Below, piece after piece: positions 7,301 to 15,318 of a DNA stretch of 16,954 nucleotides. The position numbers were made by a program, and so were the translations under genes. The notes beneath the pieces are model-generated. The model was not told the DNA's origin. It did no database searches and saw only the letters and a list, made by a program, of their open reading frames with translations. The DNA is from CAMLDH01 sp966250375 (GTDB lineage Bacteria > Pseudomonadota > Gammaproteobacteria > Burkholderiales > Burkholderiaceae_D). Within the stretch, counting starts at the first letter, position 1. The number at the start of each line of letters is the position of its first letter. Location of the stretch: the NCBI GenBank assembly GCA_966250375.1, contig CBINHE010000090.1, forward strand, positions 1-16,954. The letters are read 5' to 3'.

Positions 7301-8593
7301 GCGGTGCAGTGTCGGCGCACGGTTCAACATGACCGGATGTTCGCGGATCACATCTTCCAGGATGTCCCACACGACCGGCTCTTGAATTTCGACCAGTTTC
7401 TTCGCGGCCTTGATCGTAGTCGCCAAGCCCATCAGTTCGAGCTTGTTGAAAATGAAGGGCTTGAACAATTCCAGCGCCATCAATTTCGGCAAGCCGCACT
7501 GATGCAATTTCAATTGCGGCCCCACCACGATGACGGAACGGCCGGAGTAATCGACGCGCTTGCCGAGCAAGTTCTGACGGAAACGGCCGCCCTTGCCTTT
7601 GATCATTTCGGCCAGCGACTTCAGTGGACGCTTGTTGGCGCCGGTCATCGCTTTGCCACGACGACCGTTATCCAGCAGCGAATCGACCGCTTCCTGCAAC
7701 ATGCGCTTTTCGTTGCGCGTGATGATTTCCGGTGCGCGGAGTTCCATCAAACGCTTCAAGCGATTGTTGCGGTTGATGACACGGCGATACAGATCGTTCA
7801 GGTCGGAGGTCGCGAAACGGCCACCATCCAGCGGCACCAGCGGACGTAGTTCCGGCGGCAACACTGGCAACACTTCCATGATCATCCAGTCCGGCTTGAT
7901 GCCGGAACGCTGGAACGCTTCGAGCACTTTCAGGCGCTTCGCGTATTTCTTGATCTTCGCTTCGGATTTGGACTCTTTCAGCTCGACGCGCAATGTCTCT
8001 GCATCGCGGTCGATGTCGATCGAACGCAGCAATTCGCGGATGCCTTCGGCGCCCATGAATGCGGTGAAGTCGTCGCCGAATTCTTCATACTTGGCGGCGT
8101 AGTCGTCTTCCGACATGATCTGGCATTTTTTCAGCGGAGTCATGCCGGGATCGGTCACGACGTAGGCTTCAAAGTACAACACGCGCTCGATATCGCGCAA
8201 CGTCATGTCCAAGACCATGCCCAAACGCGATGGCAGCGATTTCAGGAACCAGATATGCGCGGTCGGTGACGCCAGTTCGATATGGCCCATGCGCTCGCGG
8301 CGCACTTTGGCCAGCGTGACTTCAACGCCGCACTTTTCGCAAATGACGCCGCGATGTTTTAACCGCTTGTATTTGCCGCAAAGGCATTCGTAATCCTTGA
8401 TCGGGCCAAAAATCTTGGCGCAGAACAGGCCGTCGCGCTCAGGCTTGAAGGTACGATAGTTAATAGTTTCCGGCTTTTTGACTTCGCCGTAGGACCATGA
8501 ACGAATTTTCTCGGGAGACGCGAGACCAATCTTGATCGCGTCGAATTGTTCATTTTGCTGAACTTGCTTGAATAGATCGAGCAGTGCTTTCAT
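4361..8593 (-). CDS. rpoC: DNA-directed RNA polymerase beta-prime subunit
   Basis: This is the catalytic subunit of RNA polymerase, 1410 residues, a normal length for Betaproteobacteria. The N-terminal zinc ribbon has cysteines at 70, 72, 85 and 88, matching E. coli numbering. The active-site loop NADFDGDQMAVH (near residue 460) supplies the three Mg-binding aspartates. A second zinc site is seen in the CDTRYGLCGKCYGRDL region, with its first cysteine upstream in the EDDCG segment. The trigger-loop region (MRTFHIGGAASR) is also present. The ATG at 8593 is preceded by GGAG at good spacing, and the start MKALLDLFKQ is the usual one. It follows rpoB by 113 bp, a gap that contains a strong hairpin, and ends about 20 bases before an intrinsic terminator. 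Nothing is missing or unusual. Confidence 0.99.
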   Translation of the reverse strand: MKALLDLFKQVQQNEQFDAIKIGLASPEKIRSWSYGEVKKPETINYRTFKPERDGLFCAKIFGPIKDYECLCGKYKRLKHRGVICEKCGVEVTLAKVRRERMGHIELASPTAHIWFLKSLPSRLGMVLDMTLRDIERVLYFEAYVVTDPGMTPLKKCQIMSEDDYAAKYEEFGDDFTAFMGAEGIRELLRSIDIDRDAETLRVELKESKSEAKIKKYAKRLKVLEAFQRSGIKPDWMIMEVLPVLPPELRPLVPLDGGRFATSDLNDLYRRVINRNNRLKRLMELRAPEIITRNEKRMLQEAVDSLLDNGRRGKAMTGANKRPLKSLAEMIKGKGGRFRQNLLGKRVDYSGRSVIVVGPQLKLHQCGLPKLMALELFKPFIFNKLELMGLATTIKAAKKLVEIQEPVVWDILEDVIREHPVMLNRAPTLHRLGIQAFEPVLIEGKAIQLHPLVCAAFNADFDGDQMAVHVPLSIEAQMEARTLMLASNNILFPSNGEPSIVPSQDIVLGLYYATREKINGKGEGMMFPDVSEVIRAYDNKEVELTTRVTVRITEYPKDLETGEFVKTIKRYETTIGRAILSEILPKGLPFSVLNRALKKKEISKLINTSFRKCGLRATVVFADQLMQSGFRLATRAGISICVDDMLVPPQKVTLIADAEHEVKQIEQQYSSGLVTAGERYNKVVDIWGKAGDEVGKAMMDQLKVEDVIKRDGTKSTQESFNAIYMMADSGARGSAAQIRQLAGMRGLMAKPDGSIIETPITANFREGLNVLQYFISTHGARKGLADTALKTANSGYLTRRLVDVTQDLVVIEDDCGTANGASMKALVEGGEVIEALRDRILGRVAANDVVNPETQATLYESGTLLDEDAVEEIERLGIDEVKVRTPLTCDTRYGLCGKCYGRDLGRGSLVNAGEAVGVVAAQSIGEPGTQLTMRTFHIGGAASRAAVASSVEAKSNGTVRFTATMRYVTNGKSDQIVISRSGEVLITDDHGRERERHKVPYGATLIVKDGMMIKAGAALATWDPLTRPIITEYTGTVKFENVEEGSTVAKQIDEVTGLATLVVIDAKRRGSVTKTVRPQVKLLNEQGEEVKIAGTEHAVTIGFQVGALITVKDGQQVTVGEVLARIPTESQKTRDITGGLPRVAELFEARSPKDAGMLAEVTGTVAFGKETKGKQRLEITDMDGNKHEFLITKDKQVLVHDGQVVNKGEMIVDGPADPQDILRLLGIEALARYIVDEVQDVYRLQGVKINDKHIEVIVRQMLRRVQVVDAGDSSYITGEQVERSELLDENDRVIAAGKIPATYENVLLGITKASLSTDSFISAASFQETTRVLTEAAIMGKKDGLRGLKENVIVGRLIPAGTGLAFHRARKEKESWEAEERIALLKSEQLARAAEEATIEETSGTSEGEV

Positions 8594-8636
8594 GTATCAC
8601 TCCAGGTTGGCGTGAAAAAACTATCTTATAACTTGC

Positions 8637-8683
8637 GGGACAGAGATCATGAGGCGCCGAAGCGCCCCGAGTTACCCTGTCCC
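8637..8683 (-). promoter_or_regulatory. Two-tier stem-loop in the rpoB-rpoC spacer
   Basis: Perfect outer arms GGGACAG (8637-8643) and CTGTCCC (8677-8683) enclose a perfect inner hairpin GGCGC (8653-8657) / GCGCC (8662-8666). On the transcribed minus strand the inner loop reads UUCG closed by C-G, one of the most stable RNA tetraloops. No U-run follows, so it is not an intrinsic terminator. It sits between the rpoB stop and the rpoC Shine-Dalgarno sequence and could act in RNA processing, stability or translational uncoupling of the two subunits. Confidence 0.7.
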
Positions 8684-8706
8684 TGACTGTTCAACAAGAC
8701 TCTCGT

Positions 8707-11700
8707 TTAATCTCTTTCGAGATCAATATCAATACCCAGCGAGCGGATTTCCTTCACCAGCACGTTGAAGGATTCCGGCATGCCGGCGTCGATCACGTGA
8801 TCGCCCTTGACCAGGTTCTCGTACACCTTGGTCCGGCCGTTCACGTCGTCCGACTTCACGGTCAACATCTCTTGCAGCACATACGATGCACCGTAAGCTT
8901 CCAGTGCCCAGACCTCCATCTCGCCGAAACGCTGACCGCCGAACTGCGCCTTGCCGCCCAGCGGTTGCTGGGTAACGAGCGAGTAAGGGCCGGTCGAACG
9001 CGCGTGCATCTTGTCGTCGACCAAGTGGTGCAATTTCAGCACGTGCATGTAGCCGACCGTAACCGAGCGCTCAAATGCTTCACCGGTGCGGCCGTCATAC
9101 ATCGTCACCTGATTCTTGGACGGCGTCATGCCGAGCTGCTTGGCGATTACATCTGGATAGGCAAGATCCAGCATGCGGCGAATTTCACCCTCATGCGCGC
9201 CATCGAACACCGGTGTCGCGAACGGCACGCCGTACTTCAGGTTGCTCGCCAATTGCAGCACTTCGTCATCGGAGAAATTGTCGAGGTCTTCGGTTCTGCC
9301 GGACTCGTTGTAAATCGTCTTCAGGAACGTGCGCAATTCAGCTGCCTTGGCTTGTGCCTTCAGCATTTCACCGATACGCAGGCCCAGACCTTTGGCAGCC
9401 CAGCCCAAATGCACTTCGAGCACCTGACCGACGTTCATGCGGGACGGCACGCCGAGCGGGTTCAACACGATGTCGGCTGGCGTACCATCGGCCATGTACG
9501 GCATGTCTTCCACCGGCACGATGCGCGACACCACACCCTTGTTACCGTGGCGACCAGCCATCTTGTCGCCTGGCTGCAGGCGACGTTTGACGGCGAGGTA
9601 AACCTTGACCATTTTTTGCACGCCCGGCGGCAATTCGTCGCCTTGTGTCAGCTTCTTGCGCTTTTCTTCGAATGCAAGATCGAACTGATGGCGTTTCTCG
9701 GCGATCGATTCCTTGATCGCTTCCAGTGCGGCCGCTGCATCGTCATCTGCAGGACGAATATCGAACCAGTGGTACTTGTCCAGATCGTCCAAATATTCCT
9801 TGGTGATCTTCACGCCTTTGGCCAATTTTTTCGGACCGCCGTTGACGACTTTGCCGACCAACATTTTTTCCAAACGCTGGAATGCGTCGCCTTCGACGAT
9901 ACGTAACTGGTCGTTCAAATCGAGGCGATAACGCTTCAACTCGTCGTCGATGATCTGTTGCGCACGTTTGTCACGTGCGATACCTTCGCGTGTAAACACT
10001 TGCACATCGATCACGGTACCGATCATGCCGGACGGCACGCGCAGCGACGTGTCTTTCACGTCGGAGGCTTTTTCACCGAAGATTGCACGCAACAATTTTT
10101 CTTCCGGCGTCAGTTGCGTTTCACCCTTCGGCGTCACTTTACCGACCAGCGTATCACCGGCTTCGACTTCTGCGCCGATGTAGACGATGCCTGATTCATC
10201 CAAACGCGCCAGCTGGTTCTCAGCGAGGTTGGAGATATCACGCGTGATTTCTTCGGCACCCAGCTTAGTGTCACGGGCAACAACCGACAATTCCTCGATA
10301 TGAATCGAGGTATAGCGGTCATCCGCCACTACTTTTTCGGAGATCAAAATCGAATCTTCGAAGTTGTAGCCGTTCCACGGCATAAACGCGACCAGCATGT
10401 TTTGACCCAAGGCCAGTTCGCCCAAATCGGTCGAAGCGCCATCGGCGATCACGTCATGCTTGGCAACCCGATCGCCGACCTTGACGATCGGGCGCTGGTT
10501 GATGTTGGTGTTCTGGTTGGAACGGGTGTACTTGATCAGGTTGTAGATATCGACACCGACTTCACCCGCAGTTGCTTCGTCATCGTTTACACGAATCACG
10601 ACACGGCCTGCATCGATATAGTCCACTACGCCACCGCGTAACGCCTGCACTGTAGTACCTGAGTCGACTGCGACGGTACGCTCGATGCCGGTACCGACAA
10701 ACGCCTTTTCCGGGCGCAAGCAAGGCACCGCCTGGCGCTGCATGTTGGCACCCATCAATGCGCGGTTCGCATCATCGTGCTCAAGGAACGGAATCAGCGA
10801 AGCTGCCACCGATACAATCTGACCGGGCGCCACGTCCATGTATTGCACGCGTTCCGGCGACACCAAAATGGTTTCGCCAGCTTGACGCGCCGAAACCAGT
10901 TCATCGGTCAACTCGCCGGATTTATCGATCGTCGCATTCGCCTGAGCGATGATGTAGCGACCTTCTTCAATTGCAGACAAGTAGTCGATCTGGCTGGTAA
11001 TCTTGCTGCCGTCCACTTTACGGTAAGGCGTCTCAAGGAAACCATACTCGTTCAGGCGTGCATACAGCGCGAGCGAGTTGATCAGGCCGATGTTCGGACC
11101 TTCCGGTGTTTCGATCGGGCACACGCGACCATAGTGAGTCGGATGCACGTCGCGCACTTCGAAACCTGCACGCTCGCGTGTCAAACCGCCCGGGCCCAGT
11201 GCGGAAACGCGGCGCTTGTGCGTAATTTCCGACAATGGATTGGTCTGATCCATAAACTGCGACAACTGCGAAGAACCGAAGAATTCGCGAATCGCGGCCG
11301 AAATTGGCTTCGAGTTGATCAAGTCGTGCGGCATCAGATTATCCGCTTCGGCCTGACCGAGGCGTTCCTTCACAGCACGCTCAACGCGCACCAAGCCGGC
11401 ACGGAACTGATTTTCCGCCAATTCGCCGACACAACGCACACGACGGTTACCGAGATGATCGATGTCGTCGACTTCGCCGCGGCCGTTACGCAATTCGACC
11501 AGAATCTTGATCACTGCCAGCACGTCTTCGTTCGACAATGTCATCGCACCGGTCAGCTCGTCACGGCCGATACGGCGATTGAACTTCATGCGGCCGACTG
11601 CCGACAAATCGTAGCGGTCTTCGTTGTAGAACAAGCCGTTGAACAATGCCTCGACCGAATCCTCTGTCGGCGGCTCGCCCGGACGCATCATGCGGTAGAT

Positions 11701-12813
11701 CGCGACTTTAGCAGCCATCTGGTCCGCAGTGTCGTCCATGCGCAGGGTCTGGGAAATGTATCCCCCCTGATCCAAATCGTTGGTGTACAGCGTCTGAATA
11801 TCGGTCACGCTAGCTTCACGCAGGCGACCGAGCAATTCTTCGGTCAACTCGTCATTGGCGCTTGCGACCACTTCACCAGTATCGGTATCGACAATGTTCT
11901 TCGCCAATACGCGGCCGAGCAGATAGTCTTCCGGCACAGAAATATGCTTGATGCCGGCAGCTTCGATTTCGCGCACATGCTTGGCATTGATACGCTTGTC
12001 TTTCGATACCAGCACCTTGCCCGACTTGTCGGCGATGTCGAAACGCGCAACTTCACCGCGCAGGCGTTCAGCGACGAATTCCATCTCGGCGCCCTCGGAG
12101 CGCAGCGTGAAATTATCGAACACGAAAAAGTTCGCGAGAATCTGCTCCGGCGTCATGCCGATGGCTTTCAGCAGGATCGTGACCGGCATCTTGCGGCGAC
12201 GATCGACGCGGAAGAACAGAATGTCTTTCGGATCGAATTCGAAGTCGAGCCAGGAACCGCGGTAAGGAATGATACGTGCCGAGAACAGCAACTTACCGGA
12301 CGAGTGCGTCTTGCCGCGATCATGTTCGAAGAACACGCCGGGCGAACGATGCAACTGCGACACAATGACGCGCTCGGTGCCATTGACCACGAATGAGCCG
12401 GTGGTCGTCATGAGCGGTAATTCGCCCATGTAGACTTCCTGCTCCTTCATTTCTTTCACGACCGGCTTGGTCGGCGATTCCTTGTCGAGAATCACCAGAC
12501 GCACCTTGGCGCGTAGCGGCGACGCGAAGGTCAGTCCGCGCTGCTGACATTCTTTCACGTCAAAAGGCGGATCGCCGAGCACGTACGACAAAAATTCTAG
12601 CCGCGCGAAACCATTGTGCGATACGATCGGAAAAATGGACGTGAAGGCGGATTGCAAGCCCTCGTTTCTGCGTTGAGACGGTACTTTGTCCGCTTGCAGA
12701 AAGCCCAGGTAAGACTCGAGCTGGGTCGCCAGCAGGAACGGAACGTTGTGAACGTTAGCGCGCTTCGCAAATGATTTACGAATACGCTTCTTCTCAGTAA
12801 ATGAGTAGTGCAT
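8707..12813 (-). CDS. rpoB: DNA-directed RNA polymerase beta subunit
   Basis: This is the beta subunit of RNA polymerase, 1368 residues from the ATG at 12813. A GTG six bases upstream is in frame, but GGAG (12822-12819) is correctly spaced only for the ATG, giving MHYSFTEKKRIRKSFAKR. Conserved blocks are present throughout. The rifampicin pocket reads SSQLSQFMDQTNPLSEITHK and then RRVSALGPGG. The residues equivalent to E. coli D516, H526 and S531 are all wild type, so no target-based rifampicin resistance is expected; N518T and I530V differ from E. coli. The GEKASDVKDTSLRVPSG, RLQPGDKMAGRHGNKG and C-terminal GGKAQFGGQRFGEMEVWALEAYGA blocks are intact. rplL lies upstream across a 320-bp structured spacer, and rpoC follows. 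Confidence 0.99.
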   Translation of the reverse strand: MHYSFTEKKRIRKSFAKRANVHNVPFLLATQLESYLGFLQADKVPSQRRNEGLQSAFTSIFPIVSHNGFARLEFLSYVLGDPPFDVKECQQRGLTFASPLRAKVRLVILDKESPTKPVVKEMKEQEVYMGELPLMTTTGSFVVNGTERVIVSQLHRSPGVFFEHDRGKTHSSGKLLFSARIIPYRGSWLDFEFDPKDILFFRVDRRRKMPVTILLKAIGMTPEQILANFFVFDNFTLRSEGAEMEFVAERLRGEVARFDIADKSGKVLVSKDKRINAKHVREIEAAGIKHISVPEDYLLGRVLAKNIVDTDTGEVVASANDELTEELLGRLREASVTDIQTLYTNDLDQGGYISQTLRMDDTADQMAAKVAIYRMMRPGEPPTEDSVEALFNGLFYNEDRYDLSAVGRMKFNRRIGRDELTGAMTLSNEDVLAVIKILVELRNGRGEVDDIDHLGNRRVRCVGELAENQFRAGLVRVERAVKERLGQAEADNLMPHDLINSKPISAAIREFFGSSQLSQFMDQTNPLSEITHKRRVSALGPGGLTRERAGFEVRDVHPTHYGRVCPIETPEGPNIGLINSLALYARLNEYGFLETPYRKVDGSKITSQIDYLSAIEEGRYIIAQANATIDKSGELTDELVSARQAGETILVSPERVQYMDVAPGQIVSVAASLIPFLEHDDANRALMGANMQRQAVPCLRPEKAFVGTGIERTVAVDSGTTVQALRGGVVDYIDAGRVVIRVNDDEATAGEVGVDIYNLIKYTRSNQNTNINQRPIVKVGDRVAKHDVIADGASTDLGELALGQNMLVAFMPWNGYNFEDSILISEKVVADDRYTSIHIEELSVVARDTKLGAEEITRDISNLAENQLARLDESGIVYIGAEVEAGDTLVGKVTPKGETQLTPEEKLLRAIFGEKASDVKDTSLRVPSGMIGTVIDVQVFTREGIARDKRAQQIIDDELKRYRLDLNDQLRIVEGDAFQRLEKMLVGKVVNGGPKKLAKGVKITKEYLDDLDKYHWFDIRPADDDAAAALEAIKESIAEKRHQFDLAFEEKRKKLTQGDELPPGVQKMVKVYLAVKRRLQPGDKMAGRHGNKGVVSRIVPVEDMPYMADGTPADIVLNPLGVPSRMNVGQVLEVHLGWAAKGLGLRIGEMLKAQAKAAELRTFLKTIYNESGRTEDLDNFSDDEVLQLASNLKYGVPFATPVFDGAHEGEIRRMLDLAYPDVIAKQLGMTPSKNQVTMYDGRTGEAFERSVTVGYMHVLKLHHLVDDKMHARSTGPYSLVTQQPLGGKAQFGGQRFGEMEVWALEAYGASYVLQEMLTVKSDDVNGRTKVYENLVKGDHVIDAGMPESFNVLVKEIRSLGIDIDLERD

Positions 12814-13133
12814 GGACACTCCGTGAGTGACAGGAAGGATAGAGAATTCAGGCTTCGGAAGGGTTCTTAACTACAGCCCAAACATCTGCGAAACCTCAAG
12901 TCTCGGCCCTTCTAGCTTGACTAAACTGACCATCTGCTTCGAACAACATGGCAATTCAGAAAGAGCAGCGTCAAATTTTTAAGTATTGCCAGACAGTTTT
13001 AAAGAGTACCTAGGCACTCGATACTCTGTACTCGACAAATCGAAACGACAAAGAAGCCAAAGCCGGCTCCTCTCCTGCGAGAAGGGTCCGCACTTTGACT
13101 CCGGCGCCTTGCAAGCGCTGTGGCAAGCTGGAA
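12814..13133 (-). promoter_or_regulatory. rplL-rpoB spacer with attenuator-like and processing-like hairpins
   Basis: In relatives such as E. coli this spacer carries a partial attenuator and an RNase III site that lower rpoBC relative to ribosomal-protein expression. Here, in transcript order, there is a hairpin CTTCTC-GCAG-GAGAGG (13084-13069). After it comes a cluster in which GGTACTC (13010-13004) can pair with three successive upstream segments: GAGTAC (13033-13028), AGAGTA (13027-13022) or GAGTGCC (13019-13013). The cluster is followed by TTTAAAA. These alternatives exclude each other, as in attenuators, but the U-tract is weak. The regulatory role is inferred from position and base pairing. 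No gene is seen in this stretch. Confidence 0.5.
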
Positions 13134-13508
13134 TTACTTGAGTTCCGCTTTCGCGCCAGCTTCTTCCAGCTTTTTCTTCGCCGCTTCTGCATCTGCTTTA
13201 GCAATACCTTCCTTGACTGGCTTTGGTGCGCCGTCAACCAGGTCTTTCGCCTCTTTCAAGCCCAAACCAGTGATTTCACGAACTGCTTTAATCACGCCAA
13301 CCTTGTTTGCGCCGATTTCGGACAGAACAACTGTGAATTCGGTTTGCTCTTCAGCAGCGGCAGCAGCGCCACCAGCAGCTGGGCCAGCAACTGCCATGGC
13401 AGCAGCGGACACGCCAAATTTTTCTTCAAAAGCCTTGACCAGGTCGTTCAAATCCATTACGGACATCGCGCCTACTGCTTCAAGGATATCGTCTTTGCTA
13501 ATTGCCAT
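13134..13508 (-). CDS. rplL: 50S ribosomal protein L7/L12
   Basis: This is the stalk protein of the large ribosomal subunit, present as dimers on L10, and it recruits and activates the translational GTPases. At 124 residues it has the standard layout. The N-terminal dimerisation and L10-binding domain (about 1-33, MAISKDDILEAVGAMSVMDL) is followed by an Ala/Gly hinge (about 37-53). The C-terminal factor-binding domain contains the conserved K-V-x-V-I-K-x-V-R-E-I-T-G-L-G-L-K-E-A-K stretch. AGGAG lies seven bases before the ATG, a strong ribosome-binding site that fits the need for several copies per ribosome. It follows rplJ across a 139-bp structured spacer and precedes the rpoB leader region. 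Confidence 0.98.
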   Translation of the reverse strand: MAISKDDILEAVGAMSVMDLNDLVKAFEEKFGVSAAAMAVAGPAAGGAAAAAEEQTEFTVVLSEIGANKVGVIKAVREITGLGLKEAKDLVDGAPKPVKEGIAKADAEAAKKKLEEAGAKAELK

Positions 13509-13535
13509 TTGAAACTCCTAAATTGATTTTTGATC

Positions 13536-13577
13536 AGTTGAGGGATAGAGTACGTGCCGGCTACGCAGCGCTCAACT
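13536..13577 (-). promoter_or_regulatory. Inverted repeat in the rplJ-rplL spacer
   Basis: AGTTGAG (13536-13542) and CTCAACT (13571-13577) form a perfect 7-bp stem in the transcript, ending about 22 bases before the rplL Shine-Dalgarno sequence. A short TGAT/ATCA hairpin lies between this stem and the AGGAG. Position suggests a role in setting L7/L12 translation relative to L10, but the sequence alone does not show this. Confidence 0.4.
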
Positions 13578-13647
13578 CGGTCCCGCAAACAAACATGTGG
13601 TACTGACGCAAAAAATGCGAAGGCCAATCCTGGGATAAATCGCAGAA

Positions 13648-14145
13648 TTAAGCAGCTTCCGCTTCCTTTTTCGCTGCAAGTGCAGCCAAGCCACGGGCAA
13701 AGCCAGAAACCGGTGCCTGCATGATGCCCAGCAACTGGGACAGCAGAACTTCACGGCTCGGAATGCTAGCCAATGCAGTGACACCCGCCTTATCAAGCGG
13801 TTTACCTGCATAGTTGCCCGCCTTGACGACCAGTTTGTCATTACCTTTGGCAAAGTCGTTGACGACTTTGGCAGCAGCAACAGCGTCCTCGGAGATCGAA
13901 TAGATCAACGGGCCGGTCATTTCGGAAGCGAGGCCAGCAAACGCAGTTCCTTCAACGGCACGACGCGCGAGTGTATTTTTCAACACGCGCAGGTACACCC
14001 CTTCGGAACGCGCTTTAGCGCGCAGTTGCGTCAAGTGACCAACCTGGATGCCACGATATTCGGCCACGACGATTGTCTGCGCCAATGCTACTTTTGCGGA
14101 GACTTCGGCGACTACGGCCTTTTTGTCATTCAGATTGAGACTCAA
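13648..14145 (-). CDS. rplJ: 50S ribosomal protein L10 (TTG start)
   Basis: This protein forms the base of the L7/L12 stalk and binds 23S rRNA; in many bacteria the L10-L12 complex represses its own mRNA. The coding region starts with TTG at 14145. GGAGG (14156-14152) is six bases upstream of this TTG, while an in-frame TTG at 14151 directly abuts the GGAGG and cannot be the start. No usable ATG is nearby. The resulting protein, MSLNLNDKKAVVAEVS onward, is 165 residues, as usual for Burkholderiales. The conserved TIVVAEYRG and LRVLKNTLARRAVEG segments are followed by the C-terminal helix that carries the L12 dimers. The rare start codon behind a strong Shine-Dalgarno sequence fits a translationally controlled gene. 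It lies 476 bp after rplA and 139 bp before rplL. Confidence 0.97.
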   Translation of the reverse strand: MSLNLNDKKAVVAEVSAKVALAQTIVVAEYRGIQVGHLTQLRAKARSEGVYLRVLKNTLARRAVEGTAFAGLASEMTGPLIYSISEDAVAAAKVVNDFAKGNDKLVVKAGNYAGKPLDKAGVTALASIPSREVLLSQLLGIMQAPVSGFARGLAALAAKKEAEAA

Positions 14146-14156
14146 GATCAACCTCC

Positions 14157-14621
14157 AATAATAATGCTCGGTGACTACATAACCATTTGGCTACTTACCT
14201 TGCATCGATTCGAACACGGCGTCCGAAGTTAGGAGTTCAAAACTGGCATGATTTACATGCGCAGCATAGAGACTACAAAACTTGTTCGGGCACACCATCT
14301 GCGTTGGGTGCGAGATGATTATTCATCTTGCGGTTTAACTTTGTGCACCACTTGCATGCATGCCGCCCAACGGTCTTTGACAACCTGGACCTTAATGCTT
14401 GATCAGTGGGGGGAAGAGAGGAAGGACGCATAGCTTAGCTTAAGCCTACGTCGCCCACTCTACCTCGCAATAATTCAACATTCCAGCCCAGCCCAAAGAG
14501 TCGCCCCATGCCGTGGGACACAGGGACTTAATTCCTTACACCTAATCATCAGTTGAGAGAGCCGCGCCGGCCGCGTAATTCTTGCGCACGACGACACCTC
14601 ATAACCTCTATCCTGCAATAC
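14157..14621 (-). promoter_or_regulatory. rplA-rplJ spacer, candidate L10 leader
   Basis: This is the largest gap of the block and is not coding on either strand as far as I can see. Transcript-strand hairpins, from upstream to downstream, are: GCTTA/TAAGC around a 3-base loop (14445-14433); a nine-pair stem with one mismatch and an ATAA loop (14331-14310); an overlapping imperfect GCACCC/GGTGTGC stem (14311-14290); and a perfect GCATG-TAAAT-CATGC hairpin (14260-14246). In relatives this position holds a promoter for rplJL-rpoBC and the L10 leader RNA bound by the L10-L12 complex. I cannot place a -35/-10 pair with confidence, and the match to the known leader consensus has not been tested. 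Confidence 0.5.
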
Positions 14622-15317
14622 TTAAACCGTTAATGTCGCTTGATCGACGCGCACCCCGGCACCCATCGTAGAGGACAGCGATACTTTGCGCAGATACACG
14701 CCTTTACTACTAGCAGGCTTGGCTTTGTTTAGCGCTTCGATCAACGCCAACAAGTTAGACTTCAGGTCGCCGTCGGCGAACGATTTACGGCCGATGGTCG
14801 CGTGAATGATACCGGCCTTGTCGGTACGGTATTGCACTTGACCTGCTTTTGCATTTTTAACTGCAGTCGCGACGTCCGGTGTCACGGTACCAACCTTAGG
14901 ATTAGGCATCATGCCGCGCGGCCCGAGGATCTGACCGAGCGTACCAACGATACGCATGGTGTCTGGCGAAGCGATCACGATATCGAAAGGCATGTTGCCG
15001 GCTTTGATTTGCTCAGCCAAATCTTCCATGCCAACGATGTCGGCACCAGCGGATTTCGCTTGTTCAGCCTTGTCACCAGTGGCGAACACAGCAACACGAA
15101 CAGCTTTACCAGTGCCAGCCGGCAGCACGACCGAGCCACGCACCACTTGGTCGGATTTCTTTGCATCCACGCCCAACTGCACCGATACATCGATCGATTC
15201 GTTGAACTTAGCAGTTGCGCATTCTTTGATCAACGCAATCGCGTTATCGAATGGATAAACTTTAGTACGATCAACTTTTGCTTTGAGCGCTTTCGCGCGC
15301 TTGGATAACTTAGCCAT
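14622..15317 (-). CDS. rplA: 50S ribosomal protein L1
   Basis: This protein forms the L1 stalk of the large subunit and guides release of deacylated tRNA; in many bacteria it also represses its own operon by binding the rplK leader. The ATG at 15317 gives 231 residues (MAKLSKRAKALKAKVD onward), the standard length. The frame is open far upstream but only overlaps rplK in another frame, so the extension is rejected. Recognisable blocks include the GPRGMMPNPKVGTVTPDV segment and VQYRTDKAGIIHATIG in the RNA-binding domain. A near-standard MGAGVRVD motif lies at the C-terminus, where many homologues have MGPG. One base separates it from the rplK stop (TAA-T-ATG), so translation is coupled to L11. 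Confidence 0.98.
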   Translation of the reverse strand: MAKLSKRAKALKAKVDRTKVYPFDNAIALIKECATAKFNESIDVSVQLGVDAKKSDQVVRGSVVLPAGTGKAVRVAVFATGDKAEQAKSAGADIVGMEDLAEQIKAGNMPFDIVIASPDTMRIVGTLGQILGPRGMMPNPKVGTVTPDVATAVKNAKAGQVQYRTDKAGIIHATIGRKSFADGDLKSNLLALIEALNKAKPASSKGVYLRKVSLSSTMGAGVRVDQATLTV

Positions 15318-15318
15318 A

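Noticed and set aside
11190..11280. Rifampicin-resistance type changes in the beta subunit
   Set aside because: The key positions equivalent to D516, H526 and S531 are wild type; the N518T and I530V differences look like ordinary lineage variation.
4361..12813. Long plus-strand open frames opposite rpoC and rpoB (for example 6491-7849, 8797-9906, 10777-12396)
   Set aside because: They lie fully antisense to highly conserved genes, show no recognisable domains, and their amino-acid make-up (rich in His, Gln, Arg) is typical of antisense reading of biased codons.
12814..12819. GTG start of rpoB at 12819
   Set aside because: The GGAG overlaps this position; only the ATG at 12813 has correct spacing and gives the conserved N-terminus.
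14248..14433. Short plus-strand open frame in the rplA-rplJ spacer
   Set aside because: No ribosome-binding site or similarity; it lies antisense to the structured rplJ leader.
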